36,052 nucleotides of DNA. It comes from Muribaculaceae bacterium (lineage in GTDB: Bacteria > Bacteroidota > Bacteroidia > Bacteroidales > Muribaculaceae). A program made the translations under genes and the position numbers. Of this stretch, positions 17,109-23,984 are shown piece after piece. The notes below the pieces were generated by a model that was given only the letters and a program-made list of their open reading frames with translations, was not told where the DNA came from and did no database searches. The stretch is taken from the NCBI GenBank assembly GCA_017454355.1, contig JAFTDD010000012.1:1-36052 (forward strand). Direction: 5' to 3'. How positions within the stretch are numbered: the first letter of the stretch is position 1; each line of letters starts with the position of its first letter.

Positions 17109-18533
17109 TTAGGGCTGCATCAAATCATGCAACGTCACCTGGGCCTGCACAGTGCCGCTATACATATTGCGTTTCACTCCAAACGACGTTACAAACGTCA
17201 ACACCGGCGACTTGCGCGTACCCGTACGAGACAGGAACACCTCCAACTTCTTGTTGACATTCTCGTCAACCGCCTTTGTAATCTCATACTCGCCAACGCT
17301 CCACTTCATCTCACACACATTCACCGTCTGGTCGGCACGGTCAATAAGCAGGTCAATTTGGGCACCGACGTCACCATCTGAGCCCACCACCGACCAGCAA
17401 CACGCACGGCTCTGCACGCCGGCGATGCCCAGCGCACGTTTTATCTGTGACAAATGATTGAGACACAATATCTCGAACGCATATCCACTCCAGGCGTTAT
17501 AACGGGCACTGCGCAACGAGTTGGTCCAATAAGCCGGGTCATGATATCGGTTGCTCGTTACAATATTAAAATGAAAGAGGCTATAAGCGTCAACCAGTTG
17601 GTACAACACTCCACGCTTCGAGCCGTCAAACGGCAGATAACTGCGAACAAAACCGCATTTCTCCAACTCGGCAAGCGTCATCGTCAACTTGCTGTTGTTG
17701 TTCAGTTTTGTCAACTCCACGATTTGCTTGCGCGTCAACCCTTTATTGCGTGTGGACAATGCCGTCACCACGGCAATGTGGTCACCGGCTCTTTTGAATA
17801 GCGACCGGTAGAGGTTATCAAACTCGCCCAGCAGTTCACCATCGGGCGAGAAAAACAACCTGTCGATATTTTGCGACACACTTTGGCGCGCATCCATCAG
17901 CGAATAATAGTATGCCACTCCCCCCATCACCATATAGCACTCGGCAATCTCACGCTCGCGGTAACTGAAACCGTAGGCCGAAAAATATGCTGCCGTTTCG
18001 GCCAAAGTGAACGGAGCCACGTATAGTTGATGGGTGCGACGATTGTGCAGGCCGCCACGATTATTGATGATGTTATCAATCATCCACGAGGTTGATGAGC
18101 CGCACACCACCAATTTCACATCACCGCGGCCATCGGCCCAACCGTTCCAGAAACGCTCCAAAGCCCCGACAAATTTGGATCGCACTGTGTCCAACCACGG
18201 CAGTTCGTCGATAAAAATGATTTTCTCACAGTCGCCAAGCCGCTCCAGATAAGTCTGCAACTCATCAAACGCCTCTAACCAAGACTGCGGAGCCTTTGCC
18301 TCGGGGAACACTCGGCGAAGTGTGAAAAAGAAGTTGGCAAGTTGGTCATGCAAGTCGGCATTCTCCATTCCGGTCAGGTAAAAGCACGCCCTGTCGCCAA
18401 GTGCCCGTTTCACCAGAAAGGTCTTGCCGACACGTCGACGGCCATACACCGCGATAAACTCGGCACGCTCAGAGTCCAGATATTCTTGCAACAAACGCAG
18501 TTCGCGCTCGCGCCCAATCAGTTGCTGTCCCAT
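17109..18533 (-). CDS. AAA ATPase with PD-(D/E)XK nuclease-fold C-terminus (DUF234-type)
   Basis: The 474-residue protein belongs to the archaeal-type ATPase family, which occurs in many paralogous copies in Bacteroidetes. It has Walker A GRRRVGKT (31-38), Walker B IIFIDE (105-110) and a sensor-like CGSSTSW (144-150). A winged-helix-like middle follows (about 245-315, TRNKGLTRKQIVELT). The C-terminal part has the arrangement of a PD-(D/E)XK fold: Glu354 in GYAFE, Asp394 in GAQIDLL, and Glu408-X-Lys410 in VCEMKWS. Family function is not firmly established; roles in defence, mobile elements or DNA processing have been proposed and I cannot choose between them. It stands alone on its strand, between the rimP operon and the lipoprotein gene. 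Its promoter overlaps a palindromic repeat array, which suggests specific control. Confidence 0.88.
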   Translation of the reverse strand: MGQQLIGRERELRLLQEYLDSERAEFIAVYGRRRVGKTFLVKRALGDRACFYLTGMENADLHDQLANFFFTLRRVFPEAKAPQSWLEAFDELQTYLERLGDCEKIIFIDELPWLDTVRSKFVGALERFWNGWADGRGDVKLVVCGSSTSWMIDNIINNRGGLHNRRTHQLYVAPFTLAETAAYFSAYGFSYREREIAECYMVMGGVAYYYSLMDARQSVSQNIDRLFFSPDGELLGEFDNLYRSLFKRAGDHIAVVTALSTRNKGLTRKQIVELTKLNNNSKLTMTLAELEKCGFVRSYLPFDGSKRGVLYQLVDAYSLFHFNIVTSNRYHDPAYWTNSLRSARYNAWSGYAFEILCLNHLSQIKRALGIAGVQSRACCWSVVGSDGDVGAQIDLLIDRADQTVNVCEMKWSVGEYEITKAVDENVNKKLEVFLSRTGTRKSPVLTFVTSFGVKRNMYSGTVQAQVTLHDLMQP

Positions 18534-18565
18534 AACTTTACAATTAATATCACTTTATCGCGACA

Positions 18566-18597
18566 CAAAGGTAGCACTTTTCTGTCGTTTGAGCAAG
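18566..18597 (-). promoter_or_regulatory. Promoter of the ATPase gene, overlapping the first palindrome
   Basis: On the minus strand CTTG (18594-18597) precedes TACCTTTG (18566-18573) by exactly 20 bases, a good Bacteroidetes promoter. The leader to the ATG at 18533 is about 25-30 nt. The -33 element lies inside the arm GTTTGAGCA/AG of the first 53-bp repeat, so anything bound there would affect transcription. Confidence 0.65.
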
Positions 18598-18730
18598 TTT
18601 CGGAGTTGAAAACTGCTCAAATGGGATAAAAAAAATCGCGTTTGAGCAAGTTTCAGAGTTGAAATCTGCTTAAACGGGGTAAAAAAAATCGCGTTTGAGC
18701 AAGTTTCAGAGTTGAAAACTGCTCAAACGC
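18587..18730. repeat. Three tandem 53-bp repeats each containing a 9-bp palindrome
   Basis: Copies start at 18587, 18640 and 18693; the third stops after about 38 bp. Each has GTTTGAGCA and its complement TGCTCAAAC (with one or two changes in copies 1 and 2) around AGTTTCAGAGTTGAAAAC, which is itself partly symmetric. Copies 1 and 2 are linked to the next by GGGATAAAAAAAATCGC or a variant. The array lies immediately upstream of the ATPase start and overlaps its -33 box. With three copies and short A-rich linkers it is not a CRISPR. Confidence 0.88.
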
Positions 18731-18737
18731 TATACAT

Positions 18738-18776
18738 CTCTCCCTCCTTCAGGAAAGGGTTAGGGGGAGGACAGTG
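18738..18776. repeat. CTCCTTCAGGA-family short repeat
   Basis: CTCCCTCCTTCAGGA is followed by AAGGGTTAGGGGGAGGA. It ends a few bases beyond the stop codon of the lipoprotein gene. It is related to the repeats near 5012, at 5243 and at 10793, all of which flank gene ends or starts. Confidence 0.65.
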
Positions 18777-18779
18777 CCT

Positions 18780-19766
18780 CTACATAAAAACCACCACGCC
18801 GGCACGACTCGCGACTAGACCCTCGGGCGTCACGGCGAGCGCATACGGCAACTTGTCGGCGGCAACACCCTGCCGCGCGGCGGCGGCGTCGAGCGCGGCA
18901 ACCACAGCGGCGTCCAACGCCGCCACCCGCTCCTTGCCAACGATGTCGGCGGCTTGCATCGGCACGCCCGTCAGACGGTTCAATGTCACAAACCCGTAGG
19001 AAGGCCGGCCCTGACAATCGACAACAGCCAGGTAGTAGGTCACCCAGTCGTCACTGAGAGCGCGCACCCGGGCAATCACGTTGGGGCGGGCAAGCAGGCT
19101 CACGCGCTGCGCAAAGTTCGGCGTCTGGGCCTCGCCGGCCTCAATCAGCGACTGATAGGCGCGACTATAGCGACCGGCATAATGGCGCATCATCTCGGCG
19201 GGATCGTCAAGCGCCTGCAGATACTGCTTCACGGCCGTCGCGTCTTTGTCTTTGGGCTGCGGGAACTGACCGTTCAACGCCTCAAACACGAGGTCGTTGA
19301 GGCAATGGCGGATATGGCGACCGGGGTCGACCGTGGCGTCGGGCCAGTCGAGGTCAACGAGCATCTCGGCGCTGACGCTATCGGCACCAGCGAGGGGCAC
19401 CTTAACCGTCGCCACGCGCTGACGGTAGCGCGTCACATGCGGCACCTCGGGCAGTCCGTCGGCGACATGCTCAATCACCGCCACGATGTCAGCCGCGTTA
19501 GAGCACACGCTGTCGGCAGCCGCCAGCGGGCCATCCTTGGCCACGGGCACCAGTTTGTCGAGCACATCGCGCTGCAAGCCGTCGCAGCCGGCAGGCAACG
19601 CGCACGGCACGTCAACCTTCACGCGCTCCACGGTCGCGGCCGTGAGCATCGCCGCGGCCTCGGTGGCCGCGTCGTCGGCACCGTCGCCCGTACCGGCACC
19701 GGTGCAACCGCCCAGCAGCAACGCGCCGCCGGCGGCAATCATCAACAGGAATTGTTTCATTCTCAT
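18780..19766 (-). CDS. Lipoprotein with possible DUF3298/RsiV-like C-terminus
   Basis: The 328-residue protein starts with a lipoprotein signal (MRMKQFLLMIAAGGALLLGG then Cys21; lipobox LLGGC), so it should be anchored in a membrane facing the periplasm or outside. About residues 25-45 form an alanine/aspartate-rich linker. The C-terminal half (about 190-328) includes SDDWVTYYLAV, FVTLNRLTGVPMQAADIV and YALAVTPEGLVAS. This recalls the DUF3298/RsiV-type domain of Bacteroidetes lipoproteins; the match is from memory and tentative. It ends soon after TPEGLV, earlier than I would expect for that domain, next to a dispersed repeat, so the 3' end may be truncated. MKQ two codons later is an alternative start. 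The gene is divergent from sufC, with 148 bp between their starts. Confidence 0.7.
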   Translation of the reverse strand: MRMKQFLLMIAAGGALLLGGCTGAGTGDGADDAATEAAAMLTAATVERVKVDVPCALPAGCDGLQRDVLDKLVPVAKDGPLAAADSVCSNAADIVAVIEHVADGLPEVPHVTRYRQRVATVKVPLAGADSVSAEMLVDLDWPDATVDPGRHIRHCLNDLVFEALNGQFPQPKDKDATAVKQYLQALDDPAEMMRHYAGRYSRAYQSLIEAGEAQTPNFAQRVSLLARPNVIARVRALSDDWVTYYLAVVDCQGRPSYGFVTLNRLTGVPMQAADIVGKERVAALDAAVVAALDAAAARQGVAADKLPYALAVTPEGLVASRAGVVVFM

Positions 19767-19779
19767 AATATTATTTTTT

Positions 19780-19794
19780 ACTCAAGTTTCTGAT
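19780..19794 (-). promoter_or_regulatory. Shared leader motif ATCAGAAACTTGAGT before the lipoprotein gene
   Basis: The 15-mer is identical to the one before rimP (16827-16841) and lies 13 bp before the lipoprotein start. Farther upstream is the small palindrome CAAGACGAAGTCTTG (19810-19824), of unknown role. Confidence 0.6.
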
Positions 19795-19877
19795 AAAGGT
19801 CGTGTATTGCAAGACGAAGTCTTGTAAAAATATCCCACTTTTTTATTATAACGCACCCCTGCCCACAATATTTTTTG

Positions 19878-19885
19878 TAACTTTG
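19878..19885 (+). promoter_or_regulatory. -7 box for sufCDS
   Basis: TAACTTTG fits TAnnTTTG and lies about 30 bp before the sufC ATG. No clear TTG is found 19-21 bases upstream, so the -33 element is missing or weak. Placement directly before sufC supports an independent promoter there rather than read-through from sufB. Confidence 0.5.
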
Positions 19886-19914
19886 CACTCTTGATTTGAA
19901 AAGATATTAATTTT

Positions 19915-20661
19915 ATGTTACAGATACACGACCTCCACGCCGCCATCGACGGCAAAGAAATCCTGCGCGGCATCAACCTCGACGTGCATGCGGGCGAGGT
20001 GCACGCCATCATGGGCCCCAACGGCAGCGGCAAGAGCACCCTCAGCGCCGTGCTCACCGGCAACCCGGCCTACAGTGTCACCGGCGGCACCGTCACCTTT
20101 AACGGCAAAGACCTGCTCGCCCTCTCGCCCGAGGAGCGTGCCCATGAGGGTCTCTTCCTCAGTTTCCAGTATCCGGTCGAAATTCCGGGTGTGTCGATGG
20201 TCAACTTCATGCGCGCTGCCGTCAACGCCAAGCGCGCCTATCAGGGGCTCGAACCGCTCTCGGCGGCCGAATTTCTCAAACTCATGCGCGCCAAGCGCGA
20301 GGTGGTCGAACTTGACGCCAAACTCGCCAATCGCAGCGTCAACGAGGGTTTCAGCGGCGGCGAGAAAAAGCGTAACGAAATCTTCCAGATGGCGATGCTC
20401 GAGCCGCGACTGAGCATCCTTGACGAGACCGACAGCGGCCTCGACATCGACGCGCTGCGCATCGTGGCCGGCGGCGTCAACCGCCTGCGCTCGGCCTCCA
20501 ACGCCACCATCGTCATCACCCACTATCAGCGGCTGCTCGACTACATCAAGCCCGACGTGGTGCACATCCTCTACAAGGGACGCATCATCAAGACCGCCGG
20601 TCCCGAACTCGCCCTCGAACTGGAGCGACGCGGCTACGACTGGATAAAAGACGAGTGTTAA
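19915..20661 (+). CDS. sufC: Fe-S cluster assembly ATPase SufC
   Basis: SufC is the cytosolic ABC-type ATPase of the SufBCD scaffold complex, which builds iron-sulfur clusters. The protein has 248 residues, the normal length. It shows Walker A GPNGSGKST (34-42), a Q-loop in LSFQYPVEIPGVSM, the SufC-type signature FSGGEKKRNE (146-155), Walker B LSILDETDSGLD (167-178) and the switch His203 in ITHYQR. The start MLQIHDLHA is standard. sufD follows 82 bp downstream and sufS after it, all on the plus strand. sufB, which usually precedes sufC in Bacteroidales, is not present; the upstream gene is an unrelated divergent lipoprotein. Confidence 0.97.
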   Translation: MLQIHDLHAAIDGKEILRGINLDVHAGEVHAIMGPNGSGKSTLSAVLTGNPAYSVTGGTVTFNGKDLLALSPEERAHEGLFLSFQYPVEIPGVSMVNFMRAAVNAKRAYQGLEPLSAAEFLKLMRAKREVVELDAKLANRSVNEGFSGGEKKRNEIFQMAMLEPRLSILDETDSGLDIDALRIVAGGVNRLRSASNATIVITHYQRLLDYIKPDVVHILYKGRIIKTAGPELALELERRGYDWIKDEC

Positions 20662-20682
20662 ATTTTTGAGTTTAGTGTTCAA

Positions 20683-20718
20683 AATTCTTAGAGTTCTTAG
20701 AATTCTTAGAGTTCTAAG
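20683..20718. repeat. 9-bp-period TTCTTAGAG/TTCTTAGAA repeat between sufC and sufD
   Basis: TTCTTAG occurs at 20685, 20694 and 20703, followed by TTCTAAG, making a partly symmetric block. Read as protein it would give a repetitive LRVLRILRVL extension of SufD, which argues against an upstream SufD start. Confidence 0.7.
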
Positions 20719-20743
20719 CACGGAAATAGACACGAACCATTCA

Positions 20744-22093
20744 ATGCAACAATATATTGACCTATATAACGAACATCGCGAGGCATTCCACCGCGACGCC
20801 CCGGCGGCACTCAACGCCCTGCGCGAGCGCGCCCTGCAGGTGGTCGCCGGCACTCCCCTGCCGCCGCGCGGCAGCGACGACCACGAGGCCATCGACTTGC
20901 CGGAGATGTTCGCGACGGACTACGGCCTCAACGTCAGCCGCCTGAACATCGACCCGCGGCTGGCCGAGAGTTTCCACTGCGATGTGCCTAACCTGAGCAC
21001 CGCCCTGTGGTGTGTCGCCGGCGATGTGCCGCGCCCCACCGCCACCGCCCTGCGGCCTATGCCGGGCGTTGACGTGATGACACTGCGGCAAGCCGGCCAG
21101 CGGTGCCCCGAACTGCTTGAGCAATACTTGGGCCAGGCGGCCGACATCAGCCAACCTGTTGTCGCCCTGAACACACTGCTTGCTCAGGACGGCCTGCTGA
21201 TCCACGTCCACGAGGGCGTCACCTGCCCCAAACCGATACAAATCGTTAACATCCTCAACGCCACCGCGCCTATGATGGCCGTCAGGCGCCTGCTCGTCGT
21301 GGCCGATAGCGGAGCCAACGTCAAGCTCCTTCTCTGCGACCACACCCAGCGCGACGGCGTGCCGATGCTGTCGCTGCAGGTCACGGAGGTGTTTGCCGCC
21401 AGTGGCGCCACAATCGACGTTTATGACCTGGAGGAGGCCACAGCGGCCACACGCCGCGTCAACGCCAGTTTTGTCAGCCAGAGCGACAACTCCAACGTGC
21501 TCGTGGACACCATCACCCTGAGCGGAGGCACCACGCGCAACGAAATCACCGTGGACGCCAATGACCCCGGCACGGAGACACACCTGCTGGGAATGGCGAT
21601 TGCCGACGGCTCGCAGACCGTTGACAACCGCACCCTAATCCGCCACCACGCGCCGCGCTGCGACAGCAACGAGATGTATAAATACGTCCTCGACGACAAG
21701 GCCGTCGGCGGCTTTGAGGGACGCATCCGCGTGGACGAGGGCTGCCCGCGAGTGGAGGCATACCAAGGCAACCGCAACCTGCTCGCCGCCGCAACTGCCC
21801 GAATGCACACCAAGCCTCAACTGGAGATCTACACCGACGACGTCCGCTGCAGCCACGGCACGACCATCGGCCAACTGGACGACGACGCCCTGTTCTACAT
21901 GCAGTCGCGTGGCATCCCGCGCGACACCGCCCGCACCATGCTCATGCAAGCCTTTATGGCAGACGTTATCGACGCCGTGCGCCTCGACGTGCTGCGCGAC
22001 CGCCTGCGCCACCTCGTCGACAAGCGCTTTGCCGGGCAACTCGCCTCGTGCGCCAACTGCCACATCCAATCCCCCCGCCCGCCTATCGGCTAA
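20744..22093 (+). CDS. sufD: Fe-S cluster assembly protein SufD
   Basis: SufD is the scaffold partner of SufB and SufC in iron-sulfur cluster assembly. From the ATG at 20744 the protein has 449 residues. The N-terminal helical region (MQQYIDLYNEHREAF) is followed by the long beta-helix core. The conserved C-terminal part includes VGGFEGRIRV, AYQGNRNLL, then DVRCSHGTTIGQLDDDALFY and RGIPRDTARTML, diagnostic for the SufB/SufD family. An in-frame start at 20666 is rejected because the extra 26 codons lie largely in the TTCTTAG repeat. The stop codon opens a short CGACTATCAACTATCGAC repeat. SufD rather than SufB is chosen from the length, the sequence and the position between sufC and sufS. Confidence 0.93.
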   Translation: MQQYIDLYNEHREAFHRDAPAALNALRERALQVVAGTPLPPRGSDDHEAIDLPEMFATDYGLNVSRLNIDPRLAESFHCDVPNLSTALWCVAGDVPRPTATALRPMPGVDVMTLRQAGQRCPELLEQYLGQAADISQPVVALNTLLAQDGLLIHVHEGVTCPKPIQIVNILNATAPMMAVRRLLVVADSGANVKLLLCDHTQRDGVPMLSLQVTEVFAASGATIDVYDLEEATAATRRVNASFVSQSDNSNVLVDTITLSGGTTRNEITVDANDPGTETHLLGMAIADGSQTVDNRTLIRHHAPRCDSNEMYKYVLDDKAVGGFEGRIRVDEGCPRVEAYQGNRNLLAAATARMHTKPQLEIYTDDVRCSHGTTIGQLDDDALFYMQSRGIPRDTARTMLMQAFMADVIDAVRLDVLRDRLRHLVDKRFAGQLASCANCHIQSPRPPIG

Positions 22094-22119
22094 CGACTAT
22101 CAACTATCGACTAACTCCT

Positions 22120-22338
22120 CTCGTCTATTTCCGTCTATTTTCCGTCTATTATTCTCACGAAAAATCCGTAAAATCTTTCTCGTAAAATATTGCATCCCGT
22201 GAATTTCCGTGAACTTTCGTGAAATATTATTATTATGAAAATCAGGGAATAATGCCAATTTTGAAATATATAGTAATCACGGGAATTCACGTTAATTCAC
22301 GGGAGATATAAAGATAAAAATAGACGTAAATAGACGAG
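22120..22338. repeat. Concentric AT-rich palindrome between sufD and sufS
   Basis: The outer arms 22120-22139 and 22319-22338 pair at 19 of 20 positions and carry CGTCTATTT units. The inner arms 22196-22222 and 22277-22303 carry CGTGAA at 22198, 22208 and 22218, mirrored by TCACG at 22277, 22287 and 22297, all exactly 10 bp apart. Between the nested arms lies another stretch with CGTAAAA motifs. The element fills most of the 308-bp sufD-sufS gap and could form a large structure in the operon mRNA. Confidence 0.85.
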
Positions 22339-22339
22339 A

Positions 22340-22386
22340 GGTTAAATTCATGGATAATTCATGGTAATTCGTGTTTAAAATTATTT
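22340..22386. repeat. Solo arm of the 11346-type element before sufS
   Basis: GTTAAATTCATGGATAATTC and the following bases are the inverted counterpart of the left arm at about 11359-11403. It ends a few bases before the sufS leader motif. Confidence 0.65.
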
Positions 22387-22388
22387 AT

Positions 22389-22401
22389 ATCAGAAACTTG
22401 A
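22389..22401 (+). promoter_or_regulatory. Shared leader motif ATCAGAAACTTGA abutting the sufS start
   Basis: The 13-mer matches the leader motif of rimP and of the lipoprotein gene. It runs directly into the sufS ATG at 22402 and leaves no room for a Shine-Dalgarno sequence other than the motif itself. Confidence 0.55.
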
Positions 22402-23592
22402 ATGACTGACCAATTCCCGATACTGCAACGGCAAGTGAACAGCCACCGCCTCGTCTATCTCGACAACGCGGCCACCAGCCTCACGCCGGAGGCCGTTGTG
22501 AACGCCATCGCCGACTTCTACCGCCACCACAACGCCAACGTCCACCGCGGCGTGCACTCTTTGTCGCAGGAAGCGACCACGCTGCTCGAGGACGCGCGCC
22601 GCCGTGTGGCCGCCTTTATCAACGCGCCCTCGCCGCGGCACATCGTCTTCACCCGCGGCACCACCGAGGCCATCAACCTTGTCGCCTCATCACTCGGACA
22701 ATCATTTGAGGGTGGCGATGAAGTCATCGTCACCGCCATGGAGCACCACAGCAACATCGTGCCCTGGCAACTCATCAACAGCCGCTGCCGAGTGCGCCTG
22801 CGCGTAGTGCCGCTGCTGCCCGACGGCTCGCTCGACATGGATGCCCTCGACAGTCTCTTCAACGATAGCACACGCCTAGTCGCTGTCACCCACGTGAGCA
22901 ACGTGCTGGGCACCGTCAACCCTGTCGAGCGCATCACCGCCATCGCCCACAGCCACGGCGTGCCCGTGCTCGTTGACGGCGCGCAGGCCGTGGCCCACCG
23001 CCGTGTCGACGTCCAAGCCATCGACTGCGACTTCTACGCCTTCTCAGCCCACAAGATGTACGGGCCGATGGGTGCCGGCGTGCTCTACGGCAAGAACCTC
23101 GACAAGTTGCCGCCCTATCAGGGCGGCGGCGAAATGGTCGACAAAGTGACGATGGAGCGCACCACCTACCAGAACGCGCCGCTGCGTTTTGAGGCCGGCA
23201 CACCCTCGGTGGCCGACATCGTCGCGCTGCCGGCCGCCATCAACTGGATTGAGAGCGTGAGTTGGGAACAGATACATGACACCGAGCAGGCGCTGCTCAC
23301 GCGCGCCACCGCCGGTCTGGAGCACGTGCCCGGCCTTCACATTCTCGGCACCGCGCCCGACAAGGACGCCGTGCTGTCGTTTGTCATCAACGGCACCAGC
23401 AGTTACGACATCGGCGTGCTACTCGACCAGCAAGGCGTGGCCGTGCGCACCGGCCACCACTGTGCCGAGCCGTTAATGGCGCGCTTGGGCATCGACGGTT
23501 GTGTGCGCGCCTCGTTTGCCCCCTACAACACCGTTGACGACGTCGACGCCCTCGTCAACGCCACCATGCGCGCCGCCTCTATGCTCCGCTAA
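22402..23592 (+). CDS. sufS: Cysteine desulfurase SufS
   Basis: SufS is the pyridoxal-phosphate enzyme that takes sulfur from cysteine as a persulfide and supplies it to the SufBCD scaffold. The protein has 396 residues, near the usual 405. It has the N-terminal YLDNAATS, cofactor-contacting His115 in MEHHSN and Asp192 in VLVDGAQ, Schiff-base Lys218 in AFSAHKMYGP, and catalytic Cys354 in VRTGHHCAEPLM, the group II (SufS/CsdA) form. It is third in sufCDS, 308 bp after sufD because of the inserted palindrome. A strong terminator lies at 23806-23863. No SufE or SufU partner is in the window. Confidence 0.96.
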   Translation: MTDQFPILQRQVNSHRLVYLDNAATSLTPEAVVNAIADFYRHHNANVHRGVHSLSQEATTLLEDARRRVAAFINAPSPRHIVFTRGTTEAINLVASSLGQSFEGGDEVIVTAMEHHSNIVPWQLINSRCRVRLRVVPLLPDGSLDMDALDSLFNDSTRLVAVTHVSNVLGTVNPVERITAIAHSHGVPVLVDGAQAVAHRRVDVQAIDCDFYAFSAHKMYGPMGAGVLYGKNLDKLPPYQGGGEMVDKVTMERTTYQNAPLRFEAGTPSVADIVALPAAINWIESVSWEQIHDTEQALLTRATAGLEHVPGLHILGTAPDKDAVLSFVINGTSSYDIGVLLDQQGVAVRTGHHCAEPLMARLGIDGCVRASFAPYNTVDDVDALVNATMRAASMLR

Positions 23593-23611
23593 ATGATAGC
23601 CGGGAACCCAC

Positions 23612-23724
23612 GCAAAAAGTCGCTGATAATTTTTAACATAAATATCCATTAATTTTTATCCAAAACATCAACTCCGCGACTACGATTAATGAATATTAAT
23701 GGACATTTATGTTAAAAAGCAGCG
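23612..23724. repeat. MITE-like element, GCAAAAAGTCGCTGAT family
   Basis: The left arm at 23621-23653 (ending AACATAAATATCCATTAAT) and right arm at 23695-23724 (starting ATTAATGGACATTTATGTT) are inverted with a 3-nt indel. The opening GCAAAAAGTCGCTGAT matches the element at 11346. The core is about 40 bp and non-coding. Confidence 0.78.
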
Positions 23725-23756
23725 AAGCGCAAACCCGCGGAGCGGGCGACAGCCCA

Positions 23757-23917
23757 TAGGCGGGGGTGGAGCGAAGCGGAACCCCCGTGACAAATGCACA
23801 TTATTAGCCCCGTAGGGGCGGCAGAAACTTTCACGGAATTCTGTCGCCCCTACGGGGCTTTTTGTTTGAGATTCAATTCTATTACACGGGGGTTCCGCTT
23901 CGCTCCACCCCCGCCTA
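23757..23917. repeat. Perfect 33-bp inverted repeat enclosing a 21-bp hairpin
   Basis: Arms 23757-23789 and 23885-23917 are exact complements, starting TAGGCGGGGGTGGAGCGAAG on the left. A second, nested inverted repeat pairs 23806-23826 with 23839-23859. The same 33-nt arm occurs alone at 380-412. The block spans most of the gap between the convergent genes sufS and the LRR gene. Confidence 0.9.
23806..23863 (+). terminator. Long-stem intrinsic terminator of sufCDS
   Basis: A 21-bp stem (20 matches) with a 12-nt loop ends in GGGGCT and runs into TTTTT at 23859-23863. It lies about 215 bp after the sufS stop. It is derived from the REP-like element, so a dispersed repeat appears to serve as the terminator. 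The minus-strand side has no T-run. Confidence 0.75.
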
Positions 23918-23984
23918 GGAGCTTATCACCCACTTCGTGGGTTCCCGGCCACTCCTCTAAAATCTAACATCTAAAATCTAACAT

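Noticed and set aside
18587-18730. CRISPR array
   Set aside because: Only three copies, with nearly identical A-rich linkers instead of unique spacers, and no cas genes.
20666-20743. Upstream start for SufD adding 26 residues
   Set aside because: The extension is largely encoded by a TTCTTAG repeat and gives a repetitive LRVLRIL peptide not typical of SufD.
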